A stretch of 64,000 bases of DNA from Henckelia pumila (Eukaryota > Streptophyta > Magnoliopsida > Lamiales > Gesneriaceae). Both the position numbers and the translations under genes were made by a program. Of the stretch, positions 33,459 to 46,135 are shown piece by piece. Under the pieces are notes generated by a model. It was not told where the DNA came from, made no database searches, and saw nothing but the letters and a program-made list of their open reading frames with translations. Location: positions 168,889,716-168,953,715 of the forward strand of contig NC_133121.1 of the NCBI RefSeq assembly GCF_033568475.1. The letters run 5' to 3'. Positions within the stretch are counted from its first letter, which is position 1. Each line of letters starts with the position of its first letter.

Positions 33459-35443
33459 TGTGGGGACCTCGGGTTGCTAATCTCGATTTTTATGGGGCAA
33501 TTAATGAATAAACACCATTAATTAAAAATGGGAAGAGAAAGATCAAAGAAAATTTTTTCTTTTTTTTTTTTACACTCGGAAGGGGGTGTGCTCGAGCTGC
33601 ACTATTTCGCCGCTCGAGCGCTCCCTACATACCCAACCTACGAGTTGGGATGCTTGGGCTACGCCCGAGCTAAAAAATATTGCAGCTCGAGCGCTGCCCT
33701 GGGCAGTGCTTGGCTCTGTTTTCTGCAGCTCAACTTTACTCTTTGTATTCTCTTCCAAAGCTTGCTCTTTCAACTCTAAAACATGCACATACATTTATAA
33801 CAAGTTCTAAACATGTTCAAAAGTTGTCAACACATCCATCTAGTGATCCAAATTTTATACAAGCTAGATTATAAACAAGGATACAACAAGTAGATCATAT
33901 ATACAAAGTTCTTATCATCTTAACAAATTTGAAAAGGATCTAAAATTCATCAAATTTGCTACAACCCGAGTCACCACGTGCTAAGACTCTCTCTCTCAAG
34001 ATACCCTTGTCATCTCTGCCTAGCTCCTGACCCTTTTGTTGTCATGCACACATACAAAACAAGATAACAGCTAGATAACTCCAGTGAGAACATAATTCTC
34101 AATATAATCGACATAAACATGCGTTAAAGATAGCATTTCAACTCAAGCTATATCAAAAACAAAACGCATAAAGGAAACTGATCCTTAATCTCAAGATTTT
34201 TTATCCGATCTCAGTCTCAAGATTTGTTTTTTCATTTTCAATCTTGGAATCAAGATTCGTAACCGATCTTGATCTGGATATATCTGGGCTTTGGAGATCG
34301 TAACCGACTCAAAATCAAAGGTAAATAATAAATTTCAAAGATCCATTTACCTGAGATGGTTTCACAATTCAAGTTCTAAACAAAGAATATATATTTAAAT
34401 AAGTATGTGGTTTTTGTGGGATAACTCAAGAATCATAGTTCTCGAGTTTCAAAGCCCTTAATGATCGATGTCATCTTATACCTTCCGTTTTCTTTTGAAC
34501 CGTAGACACTTCAGATCTGAGAAATCTACAACAAAGAATTCATATCATACTCTATTCAAGTTCAAACCAATATTCATTCAATCTTCATAGCAAAACAACT
34601 TCAAACCTTGATCCAATTCTATCCCAGTTCAAATGCTGGATTCTCGAGCTCGAAGCACTATTTTACCAAGCTGAAAATAATGTTTATAAGTAATTTATAT
34701 CAGTTTTCAAAGACTATAATCCTCAATTCACTCACAAGACATCAAAACAGCTTCAAATCATAAACCGGCGGCGTAACGACTGACAATCGATAACCGAAAC
34801 TATATCGAATTCAATCCAACAATCATATACAACTCATAACCAACATATATAATCATAAATAAGCATATCACCAACTATAAACATCAAACATACTTCTGAA
34901 AATCATCATAAATTCATACGACATCCGTTCTTCAATCCGGTTTCGAATATTCAATACGTATAATCTCAAGAACAACAATATACAATCATTTCTGATTTCT
35001 CCCAACTTCCAAACTTTTGATACATGTTGGAACATAAAAATACATACATCAAATCGAATCTCTCTTCTCAAGGATTCCGGAACTAAGCTCGGATTTAAAA
35101 TCGGATGGCCGGATCTTGAGATATGAAAGATTGAAGATGAATTTACACTTGAGAATTCTGATTCTCGATTGTTTGCTGTTGAATTTTTGAATAGAATCAT
35201 GAATATACACGTATAAATGCTAATCAAGACAAGTGTCCTCCACTAATTCTGAAAATTGCACTTTGGCCCCTCATTCTTCATAATTTGCAATTCAGTCCTC
35301 GGCCCTTATTTTAATTCAATTTCAATCCTAAATAATTGAAGAATATTAGAATTTAAATCTAAACTCTAAAAATTCTTAAATTAAATATCCTCGAATTAAA
35401 ATTAAATAATCTCAGATTAACTCAAATAATCTCGGGCCTTACA
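33459..35443 (-). repeat. 3' LTR of element E (complete, 1985 bp)
   Basis: On the minus strand it begins TGTAAGGCCCGAG and ends GGTCCCCACA. It is preceded by TTTTA, the likely target site. It matches 55863-57334 over the shared part. The region 35240-35330 (phrases such as GCACTTTGGCCCCTC) is shared in style with the solo LTR at 28370 and the F LTR at 63920. Confidence 0.85.
33580..33725. repeat. GCTCGAGC word cluster in the E 3' LTR
   Basis: Four GCTCGAGC/GCCCGAGC words with CGCTC or CTGC neighbours (near 33590, 33612, 33663 and 33686), close to the minus-strand 3' end of the LTR. The partner LTR has the same cluster at 55980-56105. Confidence 0.75.
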
Positions 35444-35458
35444 TTTCTCCCTCTCTAA
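35444..35458 (-). promoter_or_regulatory. Polypurine tract of element E
   Basis: The minus strand reads TTAGAGAGGGAGAAA directly before the LTR start TGTAAGG. Confidence 0.75.
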
Positions 35459-35541
35459 GACATGATTTCGCCCTCGAAATCGTATGCAATCTGTATACAC
35501 CTAATAAAAGGAAATAATTAAAATACTGAATAAGACACGCA

Positions 35542-35862
35542 TCAATGAAATAAATCCGAAAATCTCTGTTTCATATCCTCTTCAGTCTCCCATGTCGCTT
35601 CTTCGACTCCATATCGATTCCACTGAACTATGACTAACTGTATCGTCTTGTTTCTGAGTTTCTTCTCTTTGAGATCAAGTATCTGAATAGGCTGTTCAAA
35701 GTAAATCAGAGTTTTGTCAAGTTCTGCTTCATTAGATTGAAGAATATGAGATATATCAGGCTGATACTTTCAAAGCATCGAAACATGGAATACGTCGTGA
35801 ATACCATACAAAGCTGAAGGCAATGCAAGTCGATAAGCAAGATCGTCTATCTTCTCCAAAAT
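35542..35862 (-). pseudogene. Element E pol C-terminus (integrase tail / chromodomain-like end)
   Basis: The minus frame reads DDLAYRLALPS, GIHDVFHVSML, then a stop (TGA), KYQPD, PIQILDLKEKKLRNK, VQWNRYGVEEATWETEEDM and a terminal FSDLFH before a stop at 35542-35544. This is the end of a chromovirus integrase, the region that in family members helps target heterochromatin. The stop falls where F has Arg (MLRKY). The frame continues upstream at 44667 after the inserted solo LTR. Confidence 0.82.
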
Positions 35863-36285
35863 CTCATTGTAACGTCCAGAAAATCCACTGACCCACCAGA
35901 CCACATGCATGATATTAAATATGTTGTTTGAAATTATTTGAGTTATTTTTAAGTTATTTTATGTGTTAGAAGTAAATTATATTTGTTTCTATTGTCTGAC
36001 GAATTTTGAGATTTTTAAAGTTATAAAGGACGACGATTGGAGGCTTTCAGGTGAAGAGATATCCGGACACGATCTAAGGTAAAAGGTAATATTTTAGAAA
36101 TTTGGGTTTTAATTAGAAAGGTTTATTTTTAATTTATTTAGGAATAGATCGGGCACTAATTAAATTAAAATTTTAGTTGTAGGAGGATTTCTATTATTTT
36201 TGGACTGGGTTTTGTATTTTACTAATTTTTAAATATTGAGATTTATTAAATGAATTTTGGTTAAGCTTTCGTATATATATATATA

Positions 36286-36311
36286 CTAGTATTTCACCCG
36301 TGCGATGCACG
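36286..36311 (-). other. Helitron 3' terminal hairpin and CTAG end
   Basis: Six-bp stem CCGTGC/GCACGG with a three-base loop, a 12-nt spacer that includes the terminal CTAG, then the T of the target. Confidence 0.8.
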
Positions 36312-36464
36312 GATTATATCTTGTGTATAATATAATTAAATTGGATTAAATTTATATTTCGAATATAAAAGTAAAATATAAACAAATTTAAAAAATTAAT
36401 TATTTGTATGTACTAAAAGGTATTAATTATCATCATAAGATAAGAAATATATAAAACATTATAT

Positions 36465-37626
36465 TTAAAAAAATGTTACACCTGCTTTAACATTTCCAAA
36501 TATTGTATTCTTTCGAACATTTTTAATCAAGACATCCAAATTCATTTTAAAGATTCTGAAGATAATATCCGGACGATCTTCGGCTCTCAATCCCCGAGCC
36601 TCGATAAATCTCATAATTTCTGGCCATTTTGGATTACACGTAAATGTAATGAACAAATCTGGATATCCAGCCCACTTACATATAGCTTTGGCATCTTGGT
36701 AATTCTGAATTATATATCTTGCACTCCCAGTAAAAGAAGAAGGCAAGATAATACGTTTTTTTTGTGTAGATGCATTTGTTTCACCACGCAAAAGCGCATC
36801 ATGAAGACCTTTGTGCATTTCACATCTCAATTGTTTTTTATGCATCCGAACATATGTCAACCTTCCAGATTCAACCATTGTGTATGCATCAACAATAAAT
36901 TTTTGAAAAATTTTTTCGAAGACAAAATACTTGAAAATTCGATGTCCCTATCATGCAGTCGATAGGCATAAATTCTCTTATACTCACTTTTTTTATACCT
37001 CCAACACTTGACTTGGATTCTGAGAATGGAATATCTTCTCGATAACCATCCTCACCATAGGGAAAAAATTATAGGATACTGGAGAGAGATATGCAGGATT
37101 CAACTCATTGATATGTTTTAGTTGACCAATTTGTGTTTCTACTAAAATATCTCTATCTCCCAAAGCCTCATTAAAATATCCCACGATTAATGCAGCAACC
37201 TCGGAAATAGAAGGAAGATTATATCGTTTTCTATCCTTATCTATTCTCCCAATCAGCTATAATTTAATATCGGATTGTACTTCTACCATCATTCTTTCTT
37301 TGATCATCCGAAAAGACTTGACCAAAACATTATTTTCATCTAACATGATCTTCAAATCAGAGACTATCTCCAGATGCAGATTATTTGTGTCGCTGTTTTT
37401 TCTGAAAAATATGTTTATTCGATATAAATGAATATTTTCTAATAAATTGACAAATACGATAAATACAAAATAAGACATATTTTAAGGCATATCTGACAGT
37501 AGAAATTCGATTAGTAATTTCATTTTTTGTGTCGTAAATATATAACTGCGCAAACTTCGGAGATGCACCTTCACATGGAAGTATGCTTCCAATTAAATGA
37601 TAATTTTTACCATGAAGTTTAAACAC
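36465..37626 (-). pseudogene. Helitron Rep/helicase N-terminal region, truncated
   Basis: Helitrons encode a Rep (HUH nickase)-helicase protein that drives rolling-circle transposition. Three minus-strand pieces follow the family order: FKLHGKNYHLIGSILP then FAQLYIYDT (37500-37626); ALGDRDILVETQIGQLKHI then NPAYLSP (36993-37184); and HKGLHDAL, LPSSFTGSARYIIQNYQDA, ICKWAGYPDLFITFTCNPKW, FGNVKAGV (36465-36878). Frameshifts separate them. The sequence stops just before the HUH catalytic motif, and no helicase is present, so this copy cannot move by itself. Confidence 0.85.
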
Positions 37627-40600
37627 TGAAGCGGAGCCACCTTGATTTTAACTTGAATCTATCTTCCCTCCCATCGACGTGAAATAAAACATACTAATGT
37701 ACGATATGATATTCTCAAGAAAATGTTTGTTTTTATCATCCACTTCATTTAAAAAATCATGCAATACTTCATGATATTTTTTTTAAGGAGGAAGTTGTAT
37801 TTTTCCTTGCATACAACACATGGAGTATTTAGGATTTTGAGATTTTTTAAAGGAGAAAGTTGTATTTTCCCTTGCATAACCTTTCTTCATACCAGAATAT
37901 CGCACCACAAAAATCATATCTATATATTGGATTTCCTATATCCCAGTAATCTATATAAAAAAGGACGTTGTTAATACACACATATTCCAAAAAAAAAAAA
38001 TGAAAAATACGTAACATAAAAAAATTAAATATGTTATAACTGAAAAATAAAAAAAAATTCTTTTATAAATTTGAATAAAACAACATAAACTTGTTTTAAA
38101 CTAAAACAACATAAAACCAATATAATATAATTTTACCAATGGATGATTTTGAGATATTTTTGTCGAGATTGTCATGACTATGTTGAATGTCCAATATGTT
38201 AACTTAATTATTTGAATTGAATCAAATTCAACTGCAAAAAATAAAAACGTTATTAATTGATGATTATACTTATATCTTAAATATAATATCTTAAAATTAG
38301 GAAAAAAAACACGCGTAGTTATTAAAAAATTATATTGATAAACAAATGACAGTTTGTCGCCAGTATTAACAGCAGAGAGAGAAATCATCATCAATCGTTA
38401 GATCAATCATATCTGATTTATTTTTAGTTGAGCTGCTAGGCATTTAAGAAGAAGAATCTATATCAACTAAGCTCGATGAAGTAGCTGCATGTATACCGAT
38501 GTTAAAAGAAAACAAATATAATAATTTGAGTAGACAAATAACAAAAAATAACGCATGAAAAAAATATCATACCATTTGTGATCTCACTTAATGGATATTT
38601 TGATGTTGTCAATATCATCTTAATTTATGTTGGCTGAAAACAGTTTTATTATATGTTAATTCTTTATATTGATTATTTGCATCATGTTATGTATGTTACT
38701 CTTGATTTATCAACACTTTGAGATGTTGCTTTTAATTATAAACGATTTTAGGTAATTATTTTATAGATGTTCTCTTAGAAGGATTCGATATATGCATATA
38801 TTGAAAATGATTTAAAGTGATTGTTAGCTTAGAATCTTAGATTAGTTAATATAATCATCTGCACAAGTATAATATTAATTCAACAATGTTTTGTTTATTT
38901 GCAGGTTATCAATTTAGAAGGACTACTTATATCTTATCAAGAAAGTTATATCTATGGTAGATAATGCATTTTTATTAGAAATTTATTGATAAACATCTAG
39001 ATATCATTTTAAGTTGATGTTTATCCATCTATATATCAATTTCAGATGCATATAAGCAGAAGGAGTTCGATTGAAAAATGATGCGTAAGGACAATTTTTT
39101 CAACTTGTATTTCAAACATTAAATATACGGTATGAATAACTATTCAATCCCAAAAAGTAAATTAAAAGTATACTTAATTATCTTTTGCTTGATTGTTAGT
39201 TTTCCGTCTCTTGTTGCCTATCCGTAGATTTTGTCAGTCGCTCCATAGTAATTTTGATTCTTCAAAATTCAGCAGCCTTTCATATGTTTGAATATTCTTC
39301 GCTATATCATTGTGGGAACCTTATAGCCGATCTTGAATTTTTTTTTTGTGATTATGTGATACTTGCTTATGAAAATATGTGAGTTTGAATTTGAGCTTGT
39401 GTTTTGAATTTCTCGAAATTGTGATTCGATGGTAAATGTTTTTAAGAATAATGTGAGAGGAGTGATTTAACTATATATGCTCTATATTTGAGAATCAAGA
39501 CTTATGGGATTGACTCAATAACGGATAACCTATGTTTTAATTTTTTTAAAAAAATTTATTTTGATTTAAATATATTACAATTTTATTATAAATTTTTAAA
39601 CTTAAATTTTTTTAATCTAAATTTGGAATATATCCTAGTTGCTGTTATTTGATTGAAATTAAATCTAGCATTTAGTTAGATTTAAGTTACGAATTATTTT
39701 GATTGATTTGAAAAATATTTAAATGATATACTTTATTAAGAAAGGAAATATTGCTTATTTTTTTATTGATCACAATGTCTTATAATTTTACATTTAATTT
39801 CCAAATTTCAGGTTTTTTTTTAATCTTTTGTGAAATAATTGGTCACAGTTTCTTATAATTTTACATGGAATTTTCCAATTTTAAGTTTTTTTAATCTTTT
39901 GTGGAATGTGCCTTATTTGTCCGAAAAATAGAAAATAAAATGTATATTTGTGTTGAATATATAATAATTAAAATAAGAAATAATTTGATTGATTTTTTAA
40001 AATTTTGATTGGTAGTTTTATATTTAGAAAACTAAGACAAATATTATGGTATTGATTGACATAATTGTTTGTTTTTCAACATTATTACTTTGTTTACAAC
40101 CATAATTAGTAAATATTATTCCTAAGCTACCGTGTTATAAATATTTACCATTTTTCATAATATTCATTGTTTAGTGTCGAGTGTTTAAATTTTTTTATGC
40201 ATTATTAAGTTATTTAAAGTCATAAAATTTATCTGTATGTTTACAGTTAGGGATTGAGTCCTATTTTCCTATTTTAATTGCTAAGTTGATTGGCCGGTAA
40301 AAAAATTATTACAATATTTGTATCAATTTTAACTTGCATTTTTTAAATCTAATATGGAATATCTCACACTTTAAAGATTTTCTTTGACAATGAATTTTTA
40401 TTGTTGAATTTTAAATTAAATTAAAGAATCATAATGATGAATGTTTTGATTTGTTAGTTGATACTGTGTATAAAGAAAGTAAATATGTTCGAAAATTTTG
40501 TTAGGTGATAATATTGATCGTATTTTGTTGTAATTATTGCATTGATTTTTTAATATGTTTTTTAATCTATTATGGGAGGTATTATATTTGCATGTATTTG

Positions 40601-40639
40601 ATTGAAACTAAAATATGTATTTATGTAGAGATTTAAATT
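37627..40639. other. Helitron 5' cargo region, AT-rich
   Basis: No captured gene or exon could be recognised. Small frames at 37759-37974 and 38101-38394 have no known motif. Confidence 0.4.
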
Positions 40640-41060
40640 AAATTAAATATTTAGTTTTATTTATAGATGTTTTGAATCGTTTATTTAATTAATAGGTTTT
40701 ATATTTAAAGTTAGACATTTTTTATTAATAATTAATGCTCACCGTTTACACTATTTTATATATTTGTATTTTATTAATTTAATTATTTGAAGGTATTAAT
40801 TTAACCAAGACTTTTTTAAATGTTTAAAATTTAAAATAAATTAAGTGATTATTTAAATATTCAGTTTTATTTATAGATGTTTTGAATCGTTTATTTAATT
40901 ATTAGGTTTTATATTTAAAGTTAGACATTCTTTATTAATAATTAATGCTCACCGTTTACACTATTTTATCTATTTGTATTTTATTAATTTAATTATTTGA
41001 AGGCATTAATTGAACCAAGACTTTTTATAATGTTTAAAATTTAAAATAAATCAAGTTATT
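40640..41060. repeat. Tandem duplication of ~210 bp in the Helitron
   Basis: AGTTTTATTTATAGATGTTT starts at 40653 and again at 40863. Both copies share GTTAGACATT, AATGCTCACCGTTTACACTA and AACCAAGACTTTTT, with only scattered differences. Confidence 0.85.
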
Positions 41061-41344
41061 ATTTTATTTACGGTACATTTTATATGTAATTATTAAATCT
41101 TCTAAATTGGTTATATTATTAAAGAAATATATTAATCATTTAAAATTTTATATATTAAAGCATTTATTTAATATATACATATTACTAAAATTATTGAATT
41201 TTTATAGATTAATTGAGAAAATTTTAAAATTATAATTTATTTATTATTATATTTGTATTATTTATTTTTCTACATTTAAAGTTTAAATTTTAGCAAATGA
41301 AAACGTTATAAACTATGCAATTTGACTTATCTTTATAAATTATA

Positions 41345-42233
41345 AATATATATATATATATAATGTATGAAAATAATTGAACCGTTCATAGCATTTAGAA
41401 CATAAACAGAAATAAGTTGTCTTAGTTTTCCTTTTTTAGCTAATTATTTTTGGCTGAATTTTACTATATTTGGCAAAAATTCAGTTATTATTATATATAT
41501 ATATATATATAATACATTTTCAAACTTTTTAAAAGAGCGTCGTCTAGAATATTTGGTGTATTGACTTTCCATAAATCTATATTATGTATCTTAATTAGAA
41601 CCTTGATATAAATTTACTTAACATATTCTAAAAAATAATTAAATTTTTTAATCAAATTTATTAATCGAAAAAAATTTTAATTTTTTGAAAAATATTTATT
41701 TTTAAAAAATTCTGATAGAAAAATAATATATGATTTTTTATAATATCTTTATATATTCTTTTTATTAGTAAGAGTTATCTCAACCAAGATAAAGAATTTA
41801 ATGTAATCACATAAAATTGGTATGTCCATTTAAAGATTATCTCAAATGATATAAGTATTTCTTATAAATATGGTAAATATTTTAAAACGAATCAATTTTT
41901 TTCTGCAAATAATATTATCTTATGTATTTTTTTTAAGCAAATTTAACTTCCTTAATTCTGTAAACTTTCTAAATTTTAATTCTAAAATAGTTAAATTGTA
42001 TTATTTATGGAACATTTTATATGTAATTGAGAAATATTCTAAATTCGTTGTATTATTATTGAAATATAGCATTTATTAAAATTTCCCATATATGTGGTAC
42101 TTTGTTTCAAAATTTGATTTGAAGCAAATTTTCAGACGAATTTTGACCCATATAAATTTTAATTATAAATTACAAAAAATTTATCATTTATTGAAAATTT
42201 TATATATAATTGGGAAATCTTCAAAATTTTGTT

Positions 42234-42277
<44 letters not shown>

Positions 42278-42822
42278 GAAGATTTCACATATATATGATA
42301 ATTTTTTGAAAAGTTTGTTTGTTGGCGTTGGGAACATGTATTCAGACGAATTTAATTCCGTATAAAATTTTTTATGAAGAAAATTCGAAATACTAAATGA
42401 AAGAAATTGTTATATAATACATTTGTACATTATTATTTATAGTATTGTAAGAGATTTTGAAATATATATGAACTCAAATAATTAATTATATTTGTATAAA
42501 GTGATTAAGCAAATTTTAAATTGAAAATTGATTTATTATTATATTTATAGTATTAATTAATATCTACCAATTTAATCGTAAGTTTTTGGCAAATCAAATT
42601 ATTATAAAGTAAGTTAATTTGAATCAATTATATTTGTGCATTATATATATAGATATATATTAAAATGAAAACTATTTCTACATAAGTAATATTTAAAATG
42701 AATTTCGGTGCATTAAACATATAAATAGAATTAAATAAAGTTTGTTTCCTGTTTTAGCTAAAAGTTTTTGGCGAGATTTTACTATATTTAGCAAAAACTC
42801 AGTTATTATATATATATATAGA
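41345..42822. repeat. Repeated Helitron 5' terminal segment
   Basis: The segment 42646-42822 (ending TTTACTATATTTAGCAAAAA-CTCAGTTATTATATATA) is echoed at 41350-41512 (TTTACTATATTTGGCAAAAA-TTCAGTTATTATTATATA). Between them, 41930-42360 has diverged ~200-bp repeats with GCAAATTTTCAGACGAATTT-like phrases. An ATT microsatellite occupies 42236-42278. Confidence 0.6.
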
Positions 42823-42857
42823 TGTATATTTGGGGTTTTCGTGAATATAATTGCCCT

Positions 42858-42889
<32 letters not shown>

Positions 42890-43689
42890 ATAGTAATTAA
42901 GTGAATTATTTAGTAATTAAGGATTTTAATTAGTGAGTTAGCAAATAATTTAGTTAGCAAATTAAAACAAAAAGAAAGAATAACGTAAGCGTTAAAAAAA
43001 AAAAGAGAGAAAGTCGAGAGCTTCCAGACGTGAGAAGAGAGGGCGGCTAGGGCTAATATCCGACTTCCGATCGTGTTTCGGCCTATCTCCGATCCCAGAA
43101 ACGCATTCCAAATCCACCTTTCTACGAATAGAGGGAAGTTCTAATCCGTTTATTTGACTCATCGATAAAACCATATATTTTTTTAAAAGGATTTAAGGAT
43201 GTTGATTCTAACGATCTAGATGGGATCTGATGATTTATGTATAAGTATATGAAAATTTTGTGTATATTTCGTGTATATATATATATACATATATATATAT
43301 GTATATTTATATGGGTTGTCCGTGTGTTATAATATTATATATATGTGTAATTTGGGGTGTTGTGTCATGTGTATATATTTAAGTATATAATTAAAGTGTG
43401 TCGTGTATATGGTTTTATATGTGATTGTGCAGTAAGCTTTTGATTGTGCAGTAAGCTAGTGTGTGCGTGTGTCGGATTTGTTGTGCGTGAGTTGTTGGGA
43501 GGCGGGGTGTGTTTGGTGTGTATGTGTTTTCGTATGTGTCTGCGTGCATTGGTGCTTGTGTGTGTGTGGGTTTTATTTCCTTGCGTGGGTGTGTGTTCGT
43601 TCGAGTGTGTGTGTGCTTATTCATTTGCCGTGTTTGTTCCTGAGTTGAAGTTTAAGTGTAAAGGTGAGGAAAATATTTTATGACTTGTG

Positions 43690-43865
43690 GTAAAGTTACA
43701 ATTGAGGTTGAGGTTGACGGAGTGTTGATGTAGGTTCTTTGGTCATGATGCCCCTTTCAAGAGGACGACGGAGTGTGGATGTAGGCCATTGAGTCATGAT
43801 GCCCCTCCACTTGAGGTTTGACGGAGTGTGGATGTAGGCTCTTTGAGTCATGATGCCCCTCCATC
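43690..43865. repeat. Triplicated ~55-bp motif in the solo LTR
   Basis: Three copies of GACGGAGTGTGGATGTAGGC followed by TGAGTCATGATGCCCCTCC, at about 43718, 43767 and 43819. Confidence 0.8.
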
Positions 43866-44666
43866 CTGGATATCCTTGTATAATGTTTGATCAGGCGACT
43901 ATAATAAAAGTTGAGGAAAGTTTCTGAACCACAGGTCGAAAGAAAAGAATTATTTTTATGAGGTTGAGGTGAGGTGTATTCAATCGTGATGTGTTTGTTA
44001 TGTGTCGAGTTATATTTCTTTGCGATGTGTTTGTCTTATGTTGAGGTAAAGTAGAGGCTGAGGCGTCTCTTTTGCGACAAGTTTGATAGTTTAAATGTAA
44101 AGGTTGATGATTGTGTGCTTGTGTTTGCATGCTTGAAGTTTTAAGGGTTTCAAAGTATTAAAGTTGATGTTTTAAAGTAAAGTTTAAAGTTTATAGAGTT
44201 ATGTAATTTTGCTACTTTTGGATATTTTTTGCTGAGCCATTAGGCTCACTAGACTTTATCGATGCAGGTAATGATGATGAGTAGGGTGGTGCTGTCTGGC
44301 GGGTGCGATGGTTGTGTGGCGACGCAAATCATGACCATGCAGCTTCCGCAACATGATGTTTTGATGAAACAGTTTTTTTTTATTGTTATTGATGAGGGTT
44401 TTTGAAACCATTTAAATATTTTATGAGTTTGCCAGTACTTTTCGGTGTGCCAGTTTACATTTTAAATTGTTTGAGAAATTTTATTATAACTGTTTCAGCA
44501 TTTGAAGTTTGAGTTTGAATAAAGATAATTGTTTATATTTGTGTGTGACATCCCTTACCCCATCTATTGTATTATTTTTTTTAAAGAATAATAAAAAAAA
44601 AATAATAGTCAGTAATTTTAATTAATTCATTATTTTAAGTTAAAAATTTCAGGTCGTCACACTCAT

Positions 44667-45600
44667 ACGGACCGATAAATCTCAGAGACAATTTTTCTCT
44701 CATTCCAAATCTGACAGTACTCCTAAACGGAGAAATCTTCAAGAATACATTGTTTTCCTGCTCAAAACATAACGGTCTACGTCTGACATTTTCATATCTG
44801 TCCTGTCTATGTTGAGCTGTTTTCATTCTCTGCTGAATAAGCTTCACTTTATCATTCATCTCTCGAATCATATCTGGCCCAAGTTCAGGTATCTCTGAGA
44901 TGTCATCCCAATAAAGAGGAGATCTACACTTATTACCATACAATGCTTCAAATGAAATCATCTCAATACTCTTCTGATAGCTGCAATTATATAAGAATTC
45001 CACAAGTGGTAATGAATCTTGCCAAGTAGTGTTAAAATCTAACACCACGGCTCTAAGCATATCCTCAAGTGTCTGAATATTTTGTTCTGACTGTCCGTCA
45101 GTTTGAGGATGATATGCAGTACTCAAATGCAAATGAGTACCTAGAGCTTGCTGTAGGCCGTGCCAAAAGTGAGATGTGAACGAGGATCTCGATCAGATAC
45201 GATAGACTTTGGCACTCCATGCAATCTGACCACTTCTCTAACATAGATCTCTGCCATCTGATCATGTCTGTATGTCATCTTATATGGAATAAAGAACGTT
45301 GGCTTTGTTAATCTATCAATAATCACAGAAATGGCATCGAAAAAATCTGGATGAACGTGATAGCTTTGTAACGAAATCCATGGAAATGTGATCCTACTTC
45401 CATTCAGGAACAGATAAGCTATGCAATAAACCATCGGGTTTCTTCCTTTCGGCCTTCACTTGTTGACAATTCAGACAATGAGACACAAATTCTGTGACAT
45501 CAGACTTCATCTGTTTCCACCAATACTGATTTTTCATATCATTGTACATTTTTCTGCCACCAGGATGAATACTGAATTTACTTCAATGAGCTTCTTTCAA
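44667..45600 (-). pseudogene. Element E integrase, broken
   Basis: The core is in minus-strand pieces. One (45141-45434) has VIDRLTKPTFFIPYKMTYR and KSIVSDRDPR, giving the second catalytic Asp. Another (44635-45132) has LSTAYHPQTDGQSEQNIQTL, giving the catalytic Glu, then EALYGNKCRSPL and FLKISPFRSTVRF. Frameshifts lie near 45135 and 45434-45583, and a stop interrupts the zinc-binding part near 45583 (EAH-stop, where F has Cys). The frame continues at 35862 beyond the inserted solo LTR. The enzyme would insert cDNA into the genome; this copy cannot. Confidence 0.85.
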
Positions 45601-46130
45601 TATCTGCTGTCTCATATTTGAAACATGTGGAACCATAATTCTGTCATTCACATATAAAACATCATCAGCCCTAACCTGATATTCAAATTGATGCCCTGAT
45701 CTGACCATCTCAACAGACCTTTGAATACTCTGATCATATTTCTGTGCTTCTTCGATTCTGATTAACAATTCCGGTTCAGCACTGATAGCACAAACTCGAA
45801 TAGGCCTCATATCTGTCTCAAATATCAATCCAAAAATAAAACAATCTTCTATTAAATTGGATACACCTATAGTAGATAAGGATAGAGAACATACCTTCCT
45901 ACTTAGGGCATCTGCAGCGGCATTTGATTTTCCTGGATAATATTTTATTTTGTAATCAAAATCTTTCAATAAATCGAGCCATCTTCGTTGCTTCATGTTC
46001 AGTTCAGACTGCGAAAACAGATATTTCAAACTCTTATGGTCAGAATAAATCTCAAACTTCTCACCGTAAAGATAATATCGCTAAGTCTTCAATGAAAATA
46101 CAATGGCTGCCAATTCAAGATCATGAATTG
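45583..46130 (-). pseudogene. Element E RNase H C-terminal part and linker
   Basis: Reads [43 protein letters not shown] and the linker to the integrase ([22 protein letters not shown]). A TGG-to-TAG change just upstream (near 46081) breaks the RNase H part where F has [10 protein letters not shown]. The upstream RNase H sequence continues at 52799 on the far side of the Athila-like insertion. Confidence 0.82.
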
Positions 46131-46135
46131 GGTAT

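Larger units (their letters stand above)
36286..42822 (-). mobile_element. Helitron (6.5 kb), degraded
   Basis: On the minus strand the 3' end is a hairpin CCGTGC-ATC-GCACGG (36297-36311), twelve bases, then CTAG (36286-36289) followed by T. The inferred 5' end is TCTATATATATATATAATAA at 42822, preceded by A. Insertion between A and T without duplication is the Helitron rule. A broken Helitron Rep N-terminal region lies near the 3' end. The 5' border is less certain because a similar sequence occurs at 41455-41512. Confidence 0.72.
35868..44661 (+). mobile_element. Solo LTR inserted in element E, itself split by a Helitron
   Basis: The borders are TGTAACGTCC and GGTCGTCACA with a perfect target duplication CTCAT at 35863-35867 and 44662-44666. 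Subtracting the Helitron (36286-42822) leaves about 2.26 kb, a normal length for the long-LTR gypsy elements here. The right part has the phrase TTAGGCTCACTAGACTTTAT then GATGCAGGTAATGATGATGA, also recognisable in the LARD LTR in inverse orientation. No coding capacity. Confidence 0.85.

Noticed and set aside
43444..43683. Cys/Val-rich open frames (61-79 aa) on the plus strand
   Set aside because: They come from a degenerate TG-rich stretch in the solo LTR.
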